The notes: a model not told the origin generated them from the letters alone. DNA of 64,000 nucleotides from Actinocorallia herbida (GCF_003751225.1 NZ_RJKE01000001.1:8060001-8124000); one strand, 5' to 3'. Positions 26,996 through 36,112 are shown, numbered from the stretch's first letter. Numbers and translations: made by a program.

Positions 26996-27846
26996 CCGGT
27001 GAGGCTCACCGATCCTCCGTTGCCCCAGAAGATGTAGGACAGCAGCAGGTTCACCAGCACGATCGAGACGCTGGACTCGCGGATGGCACGTCCCGCGGCG
27101 ACGCCGACGCCGACCGGCCCGCCCGCGGCGTAGTAGCCGCGGTAGCAGTGGATGAACATGATGATGAAAGCGAAGACGACCACCTTGACGACGCTGTAGA
27201 GCACGTCCTGGGGCGGTAGGTAGAGGTCGAAGTAGTAGTCGTAGACGCCCGCGGACATCCCGAAGAACTGCACGGTGATGAAGCGGGTGGCGAAGAAGCT
27301 CGCGAACAGGGCGAGCAGGTACAGCGGCACGAGTGCCACGACGGTGGCGGCGATCCGGGTGCACACCAGGTAGGCGATGGAGTTGATGCCCATGACCTCC
27401 AGGGCGTCGATCTCCTCGCTGATGCGCATCGCGCCGATCTCGGCGGTGCAGGCGCTGCCGACCTGGGAGATCAGCGCGATGCCGGTGATGACCGGGCCGA
27501 GCTCGCGGATGTTGGAGAAGCTGGAGACGAGCCCGGTGAAGGACTCGACGCCGAGCCGTTCCAGGGAGGGGTAGCCCTGGACTCCGACGATCGCGCCGGT
27601 GAAGAACGACATGGCGAAGATGACGAAGACCATGCCGCCGCCGACGAACAGCGCGTTGACGCCGATCGTCATGTCGCTCATGTGGCGGACGACGGTCTTG
27701 CCGTACTTGCGGCGGAGGATGACGTCGGCGAAGAGGTGGTAGAAGACGCGGCCGAGAAAGATCGGCAGGGCGGCGAGCTCGGGCAACCGGCTCACCCGAT
27801 CCTGGACGACCGCGCCCAGTTTGCGCCCGGGGAGGATGGCGGCCAA
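26992..27846 (-). CDS. YrbEB / MlaE-family ABC transporter permease
   Basis: 284 residues, five or six membrane segments. The conserved cytoplasmic loop GAMRISEEIDALEVMGINSIAYLV (about 153-176) is the MlaE signature that contacts the ATPase. With YrbEA it forms the membrane channel of the Mce system; the ATPase (Mkl/MceG) is not in this window and is usually encoded elsewhere. Twelve bases separate it from YrbEA. Confidence 0.9.
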   Translation of the reverse strand: MAAILPGRKLGAVVQDRVSRLPELAALPIFLGRVFYHLFADVILRRKYGKTVVRHMSDMTIGVNALFVGGGMVFVIFAMSFFTGAIVGVQGYPSLERLGVESFTGLVSSFSNIRELGPVITGIALISQVGSACTAEIGAMRISEEIDALEVMGINSIAYLVCTRIAATVVALVPLYLLALFASFFATRFITVQFFGMSAGVYDYYFDLYLPPQDVLYSVVKVVVFAFIIMFIHCYRGYYAAGGPVGVGVAAGRAIRESSVSIVLVNLLLSYIFWGNGGSVSLTG

Positions 27847-27858
27847 GGGGGTTCCTCG

Positions 27859-28662
27859 CTAGATCTTGGGTGGGACGAGGACGAGGTAGAGCGTTTCGAG
27901 TACGTAGTTCAGGAAGAACACGAGCAGCGACGTCGCGACCGTCGCGCGGGTGACGGCGCGGCCGACCCCGGCGGGCCCGTAGTCGCAGGTCATGCCCATG
28001 TGGCAGGCGACGGCGGCCGCCACGAGCCCGAAGACGAAGGCCTTGAACAGGGTGATGCCCAGGTCCGAGAGCTGGAGCAGGGACGCGGCGCCGTCGAAGT
28101 AGGCGCCGGGGGTGACTCCCTGCTGGATCACGTTGAAGTAGAAGCCGCCCGCGGTGCCCGAGAGGATGACCAGGGAGCACAGCAGGACGCTGACGACGGC
28201 GGCGGCCCACAGCCTCGGGGTGACCAGGCGGTGGGTGGGGTTGATGCCCATGACCTCCAGCGCGGACAGCTCGTCGCGGATGCGCCGCGCGCCCATGTCG
28301 GAGGTGATGGCGCTGCCTCCCGCGCCGGAGATGAGCAGCGCGGAGGCGAGCGGGGCGATCTGCCTGACCATTCCGGCGACGACCAGCGCGCCGGTGCTGG
28401 ACTGGGCGCCGATCTGGCGGGCGACGTCGCCCACCTGGAGGGAGATGGTGGCGCCGAGCGGGATCGCGATGAGCAGGAGCGGGATGCTGGTGACCCGGAT
28501 GATGAACCAGGCCTGCTCGATGAACTCGCCCCACCAGGTCTTGAGATCCCAGGTGCGGCGCAGTCCTTCGAGGAGGGTGACGAACAGTTCTCCGGCCTCG
28601 TCCAGGAGGGCGAGGCCGCGTTTGGCGAGGAGTTCGGGTCCCCGCCGCACCACTACGGCCAT
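27859..28662 (-). CDS. YrbEA / MlaE-family ABC transporter permease, first gene of the mce operon
   Basis: 267 residues with the MlaE signature GARRIRDELSALEVMGINPTHRLV (about 133-156) and several hydrophobic helices. It heads a nine-gene minus-strand unit: YrbEA, YrbEB, MceA to MceF, and a Mce-associated protein, most joined by four-base overlaps. The promoter must lie in the 28663-28901 gap, where I find no clear operator. Confidence 0.9.
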   Translation of the reverse strand: MAVVVRRGPELLAKRGLALLDEAGELFVTLLEGLRRTWDLKTWWGEFIEQAWFIIRVTSIPLLLIAIPLGATISLQVGDVARQIGAQSSTGALVVAGMVRQIAPLASALLISGAGGSAITSDMGARRIRDELSALEVMGINPTHRLVTPRLWAAAVVSVLLCSLVILSGTAGGFYFNVIQQGVTPGAYFDGAASLLQLSDLGITLFKAFVFGLVAAAVACHMGMTCDYGPAGVGRAVTRATVATSLLVFFLNYVLETLYLVLVPPKI

Positions 28663-28901
28663 CGGTCGAGACCCCCTTCACACCTGGTGCGGACGGCGCC
28701 CCGCGGGGCGACTTGCGTCACATCAGGCGGGGTCGCCGCACTCTACTGGCACGAAGTCCAAAATGGGAATAGGCGTTGTCAGATTGGTGAGATCGCCCGA
28801 TCCGTCCCGTGAACCGCTGTCTTGTCGCACGAGAAAAAGTGAGGAACCTTCATATCTACCGGGGCGTTGCCTCCCGCGTCCGGGCAGGGTTGGATCGGTC
28901 T

Positions 28902-30092
28902 GTGACTGTGACGCTCGCCGCAGCGGCGGCCCTCCAAGACGACCTCGTGGACCTGCGGCGCGCGATCCACGCCGAGCCCGAGACCGGCCTCGACCTGCCC
29001 GCCACCCAGGACAAGGTCCTCGACGCGCTGAACGGCCTCCCCCTGGAGATCACCAAGGGGCGGGCGCTCAGCTCCGTCACCGCGGTCCTGCACGGGAGCC
29101 GCCCCGGCCCCACCGTCCTGCTGCGCGCCGACATGGACGCGCTGCCGCTCACCGAGCACACCGACATCGCCTACCGCTCCCGCACCCCCGGCGCCATGCA
29201 CGCCTGCGGCCACGACCTGCACACCTCGATGCTCGTCGGCGCGGCCCGGCTGCTGTCGGCCGAGGACTTCGCCGGGAGCGTCATCCTCATGTTCCAGCCG
29301 GGCGAGGAGGGGCACGCCGGGGCCAAGCACATGATCGACGAGGGCGTGCTGGAGGCGACCTGGCAGAAACCCATCGCCGCCTACGCCCTGCACGTCACGG
29401 CGTCGATGCTGCCCGCGGGGTACGTCATCAGCAAGGGCGGCCCGATCATGGCGGCCGCCGACACCGTCACCGTGACGGTCCGGGGCGCGGGCGGGCACGC
29501 CTCGATGCCGCAGCACGCCCGCGACCCGATCCCGGCCGCCTGCGAGATGGTGCTCGCCGCCCAGACCTTCGTCACCCGGTCCTTCGACGTGTTCGACCCC
29601 GTCGTGGTGACCATCGGCAGCGTCCACGCGGGCGCCGCCGCCAACGTCATCCCCGACGACGCGGTGTTCACCGGGACCGTCCGCTCCTTCTCCAGCGGTT
29701 CCCAGGAGCGGGTCCGCGAGGGCCTGCACCGGGTGTTCCAGGGCATCGCCGCCGCGCACGGGGTGGACGTCGAGATCGACTACCGGATCGACTACCCCGT
29801 CACCGTCAACGACTTCGGGGAGGCGGCCCGCCTCGCCTCCTCCGCGCGCGCCCTGCTCGGCGAGGAGTACTACTTCGACGTCCCGCAGCCGGTCCCCGCG
29901 TCGGAGGACTTCTCCTTCATCCTCGCCGACGTGCCCGGCGCGCTCGCGATGGTCGGCGCCACCCCGGCCGACCGGGACGCGGCGACGGCCCCCGGCAACC
30001 ACTCCGCGGAGGCCGAGTTCGACGACGCGGTGCTCTCCCGGGGCGGCGCCCTGTATGCCGCGCTCGCCCTGGACCGGCTGGCCCGTCCCTAG
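28902..30092 (+). CDS. M20-family amidohydrolase (hippurate hydrolase / aminoacylase type)
   Basis: 396 residues from a GTG at 28902 (a second GTG two codons later is equally possible). LLRADMDALPL, MHACGHDLHTSML, FQPGEEGHAGAKHMIDEG and ASEDFSFI mark the M20D branch; the metal ligands are the Cys and His of ACGHD, the EE pair, and a later His. It cleaves N-acyl amino acids or amides in the cytosol. Divergent from the mce operon; downstream is a cell-wall lytic gene. Confidence 0.85.
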   Translation: MTVTLAAAAALQDDLVDLRRAIHAEPETGLDLPATQDKVLDALNGLPLEITKGRALSSVTAVLHGSRPGPTVLLRADMDALPLTEHTDIAYRSRTPGAMHACGHDLHTSMLVGAARLLSAEDFAGSVILMFQPGEEGHAGAKHMIDEGVLEATWQKPIAAYALHVTASMLPAGYVISKGGPIMAAADTVTVTVRGAGGHASMPQHARDPIPAACEMVLAAQTFVTRSFDVFDPVVVTIGSVHAGAAANVIPDDAVFTGTVRSFSSGSQERVREGLHRVFQGIAAAHGVDVEIDYRIDYPVTVNDFGEAARLASSARALLGEEYYFDVPQPVPASEDFSFILADVPGALAMVGATPADRDAATAPGNHSAEAEFDDAVLSRGGALYAALALDRLARP

Positions 30093-30147
30093 GAAAATCC
30101 CGGCACGTGGTTCCAGCAGTCGCCGAGAGCAGGCATTCTCTTTGTCC

Positions 30148-30798
30148 ATGAGCCAATCCGTCGTGCGCCGGGTCCTCACGAGCAACATCACCATCGGTGC
30201 CCTCGTGATGGGCGCGCTCGCCTACGCCATGGTCGAGGTGGAGTTCGGCGAGCCCGACCCGCCCCCGATCGCGGCCGACGGCCTGCTGTCGGCCAACGAG
30301 GCACTGCTCATGGTGCAGTCCAACGACATGGACCCCCTCGTCGCCGACGCGGTCGCCGCGGCCAAGAAGCGGGCTTACATCAAGGAGCAGAAGGCGAAGG
30401 AGGCGGCCCGCAAGAAGAAGGAGTGGTACCGCAAGCACAAGACGGAGATCGACGCGAATCTCGCCAAGGAGAAGCTCGCGCAGATGCCGAACCCCAGCGC
30501 CGAGCAGAACATGGCGGCGGGCGAGAAGCTCAACGCGGCCAAGGGCTGGGCGGCGTGCTGGCCCGCGCTGAAGATCATGTGGACCAAGGAGAGCAACTGG
30601 AACGAGCGGGCCGACAACCCGTGGAGCGACGCCTACGGCATCCCGCAGGCGCTGCCCGGTTCCAAGATGTCCTCCGCCGGACCCAACTGGGAGTCCAACG
30701 CGGCGACCCAGATCGTCTGGGGCCTGTCCTACATCCAGGCGCGCTACAAGGACCCGTGCGGGGCCTGGACCTTCTGGCAGAACAACCACTGGTACTGA
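30148..30798 (+). CDS. Secreted or anchored lytic transglycosylase-like protein
   Basis: 216 residues. One N-terminal hydrophobic segment (about 13-30), a Lys/Glu-rich helical spacer (about 70-110, KKRAYIKEQKAKEAARKKKE), and a C-terminal lysozyme-like module: WTKESNWNERADNPWSDAYGIPQ gives the catalytic Glu, with GLSYIQARYKDPCGAWTFWQNNHWY at the end as in aggregation-promoting factor C-terminal domains. It should cleave or remodel peptidoglycan outside the membrane. Confidence 0.8.
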   Translation: MSQSVVRRVLTSNITIGALVMGALAYAMVEVEFGEPDPPPIAADGLLSANEALLMVQSNDMDPLVADAVAAAKKRAYIKEQKAKEAARKKKEWYRKHKTEIDANLAKEKLAQMPNPSAEQNMAAGEKLNAAKGWAACWPALKIMWTKESNWNERADNPWSDAYGIPQALPGSKMSSAGPNWESNAATQIVWGLSYIQARYKDPCGAWTFWQNNHWY

Positions 30799-30805
30799 GC
30801 CGGGC

Positions 30806-32212
30806 TCACTCCGCGGCCTTCGCCGCCTCGGCCTCCTTCGCCTCGGCCGCGGCGACGGCCTCGGGGAAGACGTTGCGGGCGATGGACTTGTCGGCGAACA
30901 GCACCCAGTTCGGCGCGAGGTTCTTGGAGTAGCGCTCGAAGTAGAGCAGCTGCTTGCTGATCAGGACGAGCTCGCGGGGCGACTCGGCGTCGTACTGCTT
31001 GGCCATGTCCAGCAGCATCGTGATGGTCTTGCCGATGCTGATCCCGGCCATCCCCGACTTCAGCAGCGGCCCGAACACCAGCTGGAGCCGCATCGCGATC
31101 TCCGCGTCGGTGCCGGTGCCCTCGGGAATGATGCCGAGGCTGCGGTAGTGCGGGACCATCCGCCCGAAGTCGGCGTCGAACATGCCGGTGTAGAACATGT
31201 CCTTCATCAGCTCCTGCCACGGGCCGTGCAGTTCGCCCATGATCCCGAAGTCCAGGTAGCAGATCCTGCCGTCGTCCAGCATCCACAGGTTCCCGGCGTG
31301 GACGTCGCCGTGGAAGACCCCGTGCACGAGGGCGGCCTCCACCCAGGCCTTGACGCCCCGGCGCAGCAGGTCCGGGCCGTCGATCTCGCGGGCGCCGGAG
31401 GCGGAGGCGTCGATGGCGTCCAGCGGGATGCCGTACATGCGCTGCATGCAGATGACGCGCGGGCCGCAGTAGTCCCAGTAGACCTCCGGCGCGGTGACGC
31501 CCTCGTTGTCGCCGAAGGAGTGCAGCCGCTGGAGGAAGTCGTGCTGGCGCTTGGCCTCCAGCGCGCTGTTCAACTCCTGGAAGGTGACCGAGTGCAGGTC
31601 CTCGATCATCGCCGACGGCCTGGCCGCCCGCATCACCTTGGAGATCCGCTCCAGCCGCCGGGCGAAGAAGTAGGCGACGCGCAGATCGGTGGCCATGAGG
31701 GCGGCGATCCCCGGCCGCTGCACCTTCACCACCGCGTCACGTCCGTCGGGCAGCCTGCACGCATGGACCTGGCCGATCGACGCCGCCGACAGCGGGGCGT
31801 CGTCGAAGGCGGCGAACAGGTCTTCAGGGCGGCCGCCGAGATCCTCGGCGAGGATCCGGCGCACCTCGGCGCCGGCGATCGGGGGCACCTCGTCCAGGCA
31901 GCGCAGCGCGGCGTCCGCGAGCTGCTGCGGGAAGATCCCGGGCGAGGAGGCGACGACCTGGCCGAGCTTCACGTAGGTCGGGCCGAGCGCCTCGAACGCG
32001 TCGACGACGCCGTGCGCGGCGCCGTCCCGCCAGTCCTTCTCGCCTCGGCGGGCCGCCCAGAGCGCGAGGCGCCGCACGGTGTGCCAGAACAGCGCGAAGA
32101 AGACGACGACGAGGCGGGCGGGATCCTTCCAGGCGAGCCTGTCCAGTCGTGGCGAGACGATCTCCAGATCGGCCGGGCTGGGACCGTCGGCGTATGGGCC
32201 ACGAAAGGTCAT
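30806..32212 (-). CDS. AarF/UbiB (ABC1) atypical kinase family protein
   Basis: 468 residues. The complete ABC1 set is present: K82-L-G-Q85 in TYVKLGQVVASSPG, A144-SIGQVH150 (A-rich loop), K163 in VVKVQRPG, HGDVHAGN (about 302-309) and YLDFG. The family handles lipid/quinone precursors with ATPase activity rather than protein kinase activity. Divergent from a degenerate relative at 32312, with an SCP2-type lipid carrier beyond, so a lipid role is likely. Confidence 0.85.
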   Translation of the reverse strand: MTFRGPYADGPSPADLEIVSPRLDRLAWKDPARLVVVFFALFWHTVRRLALWAARRGEKDWRDGAAHGVVDAFEALGPTYVKLGQVVASSPGIFPQQLADAALRCLDEVPPIAGAEVRRILAEDLGGRPEDLFAAFDDAPLSAASIGQVHACRLPDGRDAVVKVQRPGIAALMATDLRVAYFFARRLERISKVMRAARPSAMIEDLHSVTFQELNSALEAKRQHDFLQRLHSFGDNEGVTAPEVYWDYCGPRVICMQRMYGIPLDAIDASASGAREIDGPDLLRRGVKAWVEAALVHGVFHGDVHAGNLWMLDDGRICYLDFGIMGELHGPWQELMKDMFYTGMFDADFGRMVPHYRSLGIIPEGTGTDAEIAMRLQLVFGPLLKSGMAGISIGKTITMLLDMAKQYDAESPRELVLISKQLLYFERYSKNLAPNWVLFADKSIARNVFPEAVAAAEAKEAEAAKAAE

Positions 32213-32311
32213 GCGTTGCCTCCGGGGGTGGGAAGTAAGGCCAAGCTAGCTCACTGCGACAAAAGCGTCGATATGTTGCATCTCACTCGGACCCTGGTCT
32301 AGGGTCCGCCC

Positions 32312-33697
32312 ATGGACGCCGACATCCCGTCCGACGGACGGCACCGCGACGCGGACCTCGAAGCCCTCGCCCGCGTCTGGGCGTCCCCGGGCGCTCCCTC
32401 CCTCGGCAGGCTCGCCCGGCATGCCTTCGCGCTCCCCGCCGGGCAGATCCGCTGGGCGCTCGGCCGGCTCCCCGGCACCGCGCTCGACGGGCTCTCCGGC
32501 GAAGGCGCCCTCGACCCCTCCGACGCGCTGGACGCGCTCAAGAACACCGCCCGCGACGCCGCGACCGGCTGGCTGCGCGACCAGCTCGCCGCCCTCGGCC
32601 CCGCCGGCGCCGAACTCGCCGGGCTCCTCCACGACGCCGCCGGCCTCACCCCGCGCGGTCTCGCCGACCTCCTGCACGCCGAGCCCGTGCTGCCCGACCC
32701 CGTCCCGGCCCATGCCGTCCGCCGCACCCTGGAACGGCACCTTCCCGGGGCCGTCACCGAGTTCGACGCCGCGCCCCTCGCGGTGTCGCCGCTGCACCAG
32801 ACCCACACCGGGGTGCTCCGCGACGGACAGGCGGTCTTCCTGCGCGTGCTGCGGCCCGGCGCCCGGTCGGGGCTCCGCGACGACCTGCGCCTCGCCGCCA
32901 ACCTCGTCGCGCCCCTCACGCTGCTCCCGCAGGCCGAGACCGTCCAGCCGATGGCCGTGCTGCGCTCGGCGGCCCGCCGCGCCGCCGAGCAGACCGACCT
33001 GCGGCACGACGCCCGCAACGCGGCCGAGCTCACCGAACTCCTGGACGGGCGGCTCAAGGGGCTGCGGCTCGCCGAACCCGTCCTGGAGTCGCGCGGGGCC
33101 GTCGCCTACGCGCTCCCCGACGGGGCGGTCCCCCTCGCCGAGGCCGACGCGAACGTGCGCGCCGCGCTCCCCGGATTCCTCGCCCTCGTCGTCGAGACCG
33201 CGCTCGCGGACGGGGTCTTCCACGCCGACCTGCGTGCCGACCACCTGTTCGCGCTGCCCGACGGCACCCTCCTGCTCGCCGGATGCACCACCGCCGGACG
33301 GCTCGCCCCGCACGTCCGCCGGGCCTTCCTGGACTATGTGACCGCCCTCTTCAGCGGCGACTTCGCGGGCCAGGTCGACGCGCTCGGCAGGCTCGGCGCC
33401 GTCCCGGACGCCACCGACCGGGCCGCGCTGGAGGCCGACCTGCGGGCCGCGCCCGAGCTCTCGCCGCTGCGGCTGCTGCGCGGCGGCGGCGACGCCGCGA
33501 AGGTCCTCGGGGACCTCGCGTCCCGGCACCACCTGCGGCTTCCCTCCCCTTTGCTCGGCTGGGCGCGCGCCCTCTTGACCTACCGGGCGCTGACTCGGCA
33601 TCTTGTCCCGGATATGCCCTTCATCCAGGCGCTGCTGCCACTGGTGCCCCGCCTGGGCGAGATCAACCGACGCCTCACCGCAGCCGAGTCCGGCTAG
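32312..33697 (+). CDS. Degenerate UbiB/ABC1-like pseudokinase
   Basis: 461 residues with the outline of an ABC1 kinase but altered key residues. Where the active gene has SIGQVH this one has SPLHQTHTG; the lysine strand reads AVFLRVLRPG (Arg in place of the nucleotide-binding Lys). HGDVHAGN is replaced by FHADLRADHLF and the LDFG motif by LAGCTTAG. The KxGQ region is not recognisable in the N-terminus. It is probably a non-catalytic partner of the divergent kinase at 30806-32212. Followed 18 bases later by an SCP2 gene. Confidence 0.65.
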   Translation: MDADIPSDGRHRDADLEALARVWASPGAPSLGRLARHAFALPAGQIRWALGRLPGTALDGLSGEGALDPSDALDALKNTARDAATGWLRDQLAALGPAGAELAGLLHDAAGLTPRGLADLLHAEPVLPDPVPAHAVRRTLERHLPGAVTEFDAAPLAVSPLHQTHTGVLRDGQAVFLRVLRPGARSGLRDDLRLAANLVAPLTLLPQAETVQPMAVLRSAARRAAEQTDLRHDARNAAELTELLDGRLKGLRLAEPVLESRGAVAYALPDGAVPLAEADANVRAALPGFLALVVETALADGVFHADLRADHLFALPDGTLLLAGCTTAGRLAPHVRRAFLDYVTALFSGDFAGQVDALGRLGAVPDATDRAALEADLRAAPELSPLRLLRGGGDAAKVLGDLASRHHLRLPSPLLGWARALLTYRALTRHLVPDMPFIQALLPLVPRLGEINRRLTAAESG

Positions 33698-33715
33698 ATC
33701 CCCCGAGGAGATCCC

Positions 33716-34108
33716 ATGGCCAAGCACGCCTTCCTTTCCGCAGCGTGGCTCGACGCCGTCGATGCGCTGCGGCCCGAATGGCCCGAGCCCCCCGCGGAGC
33801 TCGCCGGGCTGCTCATCAACCTCATCGTCAAGGGCGGCCCGGACGGCGACGTCCAGGTGCACACCAACTCCGGGGTCGTCGCCCGCGGCCTCGACGCCTC
33901 CGCGACGACGACCGTCACCGTCCCGTTCGAGGTGGCCGAGCGGCTCTACGTGAAGAACGACCCGTCGCTGGTGATGACGGCGATCATGTCGGGAGACCTG
34001 ACCATCGAGGGCGACTCCGCCCAGGTGATGGCGCTGATCGGCGTCCAGGGCGAGCCGACCGCCGAGCAGCTGGCCTTCCAGCGCAAGATCCAGGACCTGA
34101 CGGCCTGA
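33716..34108 (+). CDS. SCP2-type sterol/lipid carrier protein
   Basis: 130 residues. The core strand-turn pattern (VQVHTNSGVVARGLDASATTTVTVP, ERLYVKNDPSLVMTAIMSGDLTIEGDSAQVMALIG) matches the SCP2 fold, including the S/K-G-D-L/ME-G loop near the end. It would bind lipids or sterols in a hydrophobic tunnel in the cytosol. An AGGAGAT site precedes the ATG, and the pseudokinase gene just upstream suggests co-expression. Confidence 0.7.
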   Translation: MAKHAFLSAAWLDAVDALRPEWPEPPAELAGLLINLIVKGGPDGDVQVHTNSGVVARGLDASATTTVTVPFEVAERLYVKNDPSLVMTAIMSGDLTIEGDSAQVMALIGVQGEPTAEQLAFQRKIQDLTA

Positions 34109-34115
34109 CCGTCGC

Positions 34116-34709
34116 TCAGGCGGGCCGCAGCGCGGGCACCAGCAGCTCGGCGAGGAACCGGCGCAGCGGCCCGCGCGGCTCGGCCACCACCACGGTGACC
34201 GCGATCCGGGTCAGCCATTCGGCGACCACGACCGGATCGCGGTCGGCGATCGCGCCCCGCCCGACGAGCAGCCCGACGAGCGGGGCCATCCGGTCGGTGA
34301 TCTCGGTGAACAGCCGCGGGATCTCCCCGGCGAGCAGCGCGCCGACCATGTCCCGTTCGTCGGTGAGCATCTTGTGCAGCACCGGGTGCGCGAGGCTGTC
34401 CTCGATGACCGTCGCGAGCAGTTCCACCACGGCCTCGGGGCCGGTCAGCCCGGCGATCCGGCCGGGCAGCACGGCGAGGATCCGGTCGATCTCGCGGGAG
34501 ACCAGCAGCAGCGCCGCCGACCTGACGTTGCCGACCTGCCGGTAGACGGTCGTGCGGTTGACGCCGAGTTCCCTGGCGATGTCCTGCACCGAGGTGCGGC
34601 CCACCCCGAACCGGGTGAAGCAGCGCGCGGCGGCGTCGAGATAGGGGTCGAGGGCGGGTCCCGGCGCGGGCGGCAGGGTGCCCGTTAGCTGCTGCTGTTC
34701 CGCCTTCAC
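34116..34709 (-). CDS. TetR-family transcriptional regulator
   Basis: 197 residues. The helix-turn-helix is at about residues 40-62 (TSVQDIARELGVNRTTVYRQVG), with the ligand domain after it. Convergent with the SCP2 gene and divergent from the decarboxylase/nitroreductase fusion. A shared CTGCGACAAA decamer occurs in both flanking divergent promoter regions (32254-32263, and inverted at 34726-34735) and may be its operator half-site. Confidence 0.85.
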   Translation of the reverse strand: MKAEQQQLTGTLPPAPGPALDPYLDAAARCFTRFGVGRTSVQDIARELGVNRTTVYRQVGNVRSAALLLVSREIDRILAVLPGRIAGLTGPEAVVELLATVIEDSLAHPVLHKMLTDERDMVGALLAGEIPRLFTEITDRMAPLVGLLVGRGAIADRDPVVVAEWLTRIAVTVVVAEPRGPLRRFLAELLVPALRPA

Positions 34710-34778
34710 GCAACAATGCTACTGGTTTGTCGCAGAAACTGACGTAGTACGGTGTAAGCGTCAGAGGGGGGCAGCCCG
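34710..34778. promoter_or_regulatory. Divergent promoter of the TetR gene and the CMD-nitroreductase gene
   Basis: Contains TTTGTCGCAG at 34726-34735, whose reverse complement recurs at 32254-32263 in front of the AarF and pseudokinase genes. A G-rich ribosome site (GAGGGGGG) precedes the TTG start of the fusion gene at 34779. Confidence 0.35.
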
Positions 34779-35786
34779 TTGAACGCCGTCGCCAGACTCG
34801 CCGCGTCGCCGCACTGGGCGCACGCCGATCCGCCCAAGATCGCCCCGGGCGGCCTGCGCGCGCTGGGGCCGCGCACCTGGCTGTACGTCAAGGCCGTCGC
34901 CCCTCTCTTCGGCACCCGCGGCATTCGCTTCGCCGACCTCACCGGACGCGACCGCGCGGTCTTCCGCGCCTACCTGCCTTACAGCGCCGCGATCGTCTCC
35001 TCCGGGCTCGGCAGGGCCACCACGGAACTCGTCACCCTGCGGACGGCCTGGAACTGCGGCGCCTGGTACGAGTTCGCGCACCACGCCGCGCTCTCCCGCT
35101 TCGGCGGCCTGTCCATCGACACCGTCGAGCGGATCGCGGCGGGGCCGGACGCGCCGGGCCTGCACCCGCGCCAGCGCGCGCTGCTGCGCGCCACCGACGA
35201 ACTGCACGCCGACCGCGCCGTCGCCCCCGGCACGCTCGCGGAGCTGCGCGGGTTCCTCGACGAGTACCGCGTCGCCGAACTGTGCCTGCTCGTCGGGCAC
35301 TACGAGATGCTCGCGATGTTCCTCAAGAGCGCGGGGGCGGTCCCGGAGGAGGGCGCCTTCGAGCGGGGGCCGCTGCGCTGGCTCCGCCGCGAGGACGACT
35401 CCGACAGGCTCGCCCCCGCGTCGCTGCCCGCCCTGAACCGGCGGCTGCTCAACCGGATCCAGATCCACTACGCGCCTTATCTACCGCCTTATGCCGTCAT
35501 CGTGCACCGGGGCCGCACGTCCGGGAAGGTGTACCGCACCCCCGTCATGGCGCTCCGGCACGGCCGCCACCTGATCGTCGCCCTGCCGTACGGCGACCGC
35601 GCGGACTGGGTCCGCAACCTCCTGCACGCCGACCGCGGCGGCGTCGAACGCCTCGGCCGCCTGCACCGCATAGGCGCCGTCCGCGTCACCGACGTCCCGA
35701 GCGCAGGCGACCTCGTCCCCGCCTCCGCCCGCCCCCTCCTCCGCCTGACCAAGATCCTCGTCGCCGAAATCGAGGACCCCCGATGA
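34779..35786 (+). CDS. Fusion: carboxymuconolactone decarboxylase (AhpD-like) domain + F420-type nitroreductase domain
   Basis: 335 residues from a TTG. Residues about 50-185 are an all-helical CMD/AhpD-like domain (RATTELVTLRTAWNCGAWYEFAHH, RVAELCLLVGHYEMLAM); the usual Cys pair is reduced to one Cys (C93). Residues about 220-335 are a deazaflavin-dependent nitroreductase-like split barrel (YAVIVHRGRTSGKVYRTPVMALRHGRHLIVALPYG). This nitroreductase family commonly uses coenzyme F420. The fusion suggests channelled reduction of an aromatic or lipid substrate. Ends in a four-base overlap with the next gene. Confidence 0.75.
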   Translation: MNAVARLAASPHWAHADPPKIAPGGLRALGPRTWLYVKAVAPLFGTRGIRFADLTGRDRAVFRAYLPYSAAIVSSGLGRATTELVTLRTAWNCGAWYEFAHHAALSRFGGLSIDTVERIAAGPDAPGLHPRQRALLRATDELHADRAVAPGTLAELRGFLDEYRVAELCLLVGHYEMLAMFLKSAGAVPEEGAFERGPLRWLRREDDSDRLAPASLPALNRRLLNRIQIHYAPYLPPYAVIVHRGRTSGKVYRTPVMALRHGRHLIVALPYGDRADWVRNLLHADRGGVERLGRLHRIGAVRVTDVPSAGDLVPASARPLLRLTKILVAEIEDPR

Positions 35787-36112
35787 CCGTCCCCCGCAGG
35801 CTCCTCCGCCGCTGGCACCACTTCGACGCCGCCATCCGCCGCGCCTTCCCCACCGAAGACCTGAACCTGGCCCTCCGCCGCACCGCCGCGAACCTCGAAG
35901 CCACCCCCTGGCCGGACCCGGAACCGCCGAACGCCCGGACCCGCCTCCTCCTGGAGGCCGTGGACCAACTCTGCACCACCCGCATGATCACCCCCACCAC
36001 CTGGGACGCCCTCCTCCCCCACTACACCCCCGAACAACTGACCACCCTCTGCCTGGCCGTAGGCGACCGAGCCACCACCGCCATGCTCACCCGAACCACC
36101 ACCTTCCCCTGA
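35783..36112 (+). CDS. Small AhpD/CMD-like helical protein
   Basis: 109 residues, ATG overlapping the previous stop (ATGA). The C-terminal helix YTPEQLTTLCLAVGDRATTAMLTRT echoes the helical hairpin of the CMD domain of the upstream fusion (RVAELCLLVGHYEMLAMFL). No catalytic Cys is seen. Probably a partner or degenerate copy of the CMD domain. Confidence 0.5.
   Translation: MTVPRRLLRRWHHFDAAIRRAFPTEDLNLALRRTAANLEATPWPDPEPPNARTRLLLEAVDQLCTTRMITPTTWDALLPHYTPEQLTTLCLAVGDRATTAMLTRTTTFP

Noticed and set aside
25934-28681. A 915-residue minus-strand frame covering both permease genes
   Set aside because: Only its last 353 codons (MceA) are real; the rest is Arg/Pro/His-rich shadow of the YrbE genes, which are clear in other frames.
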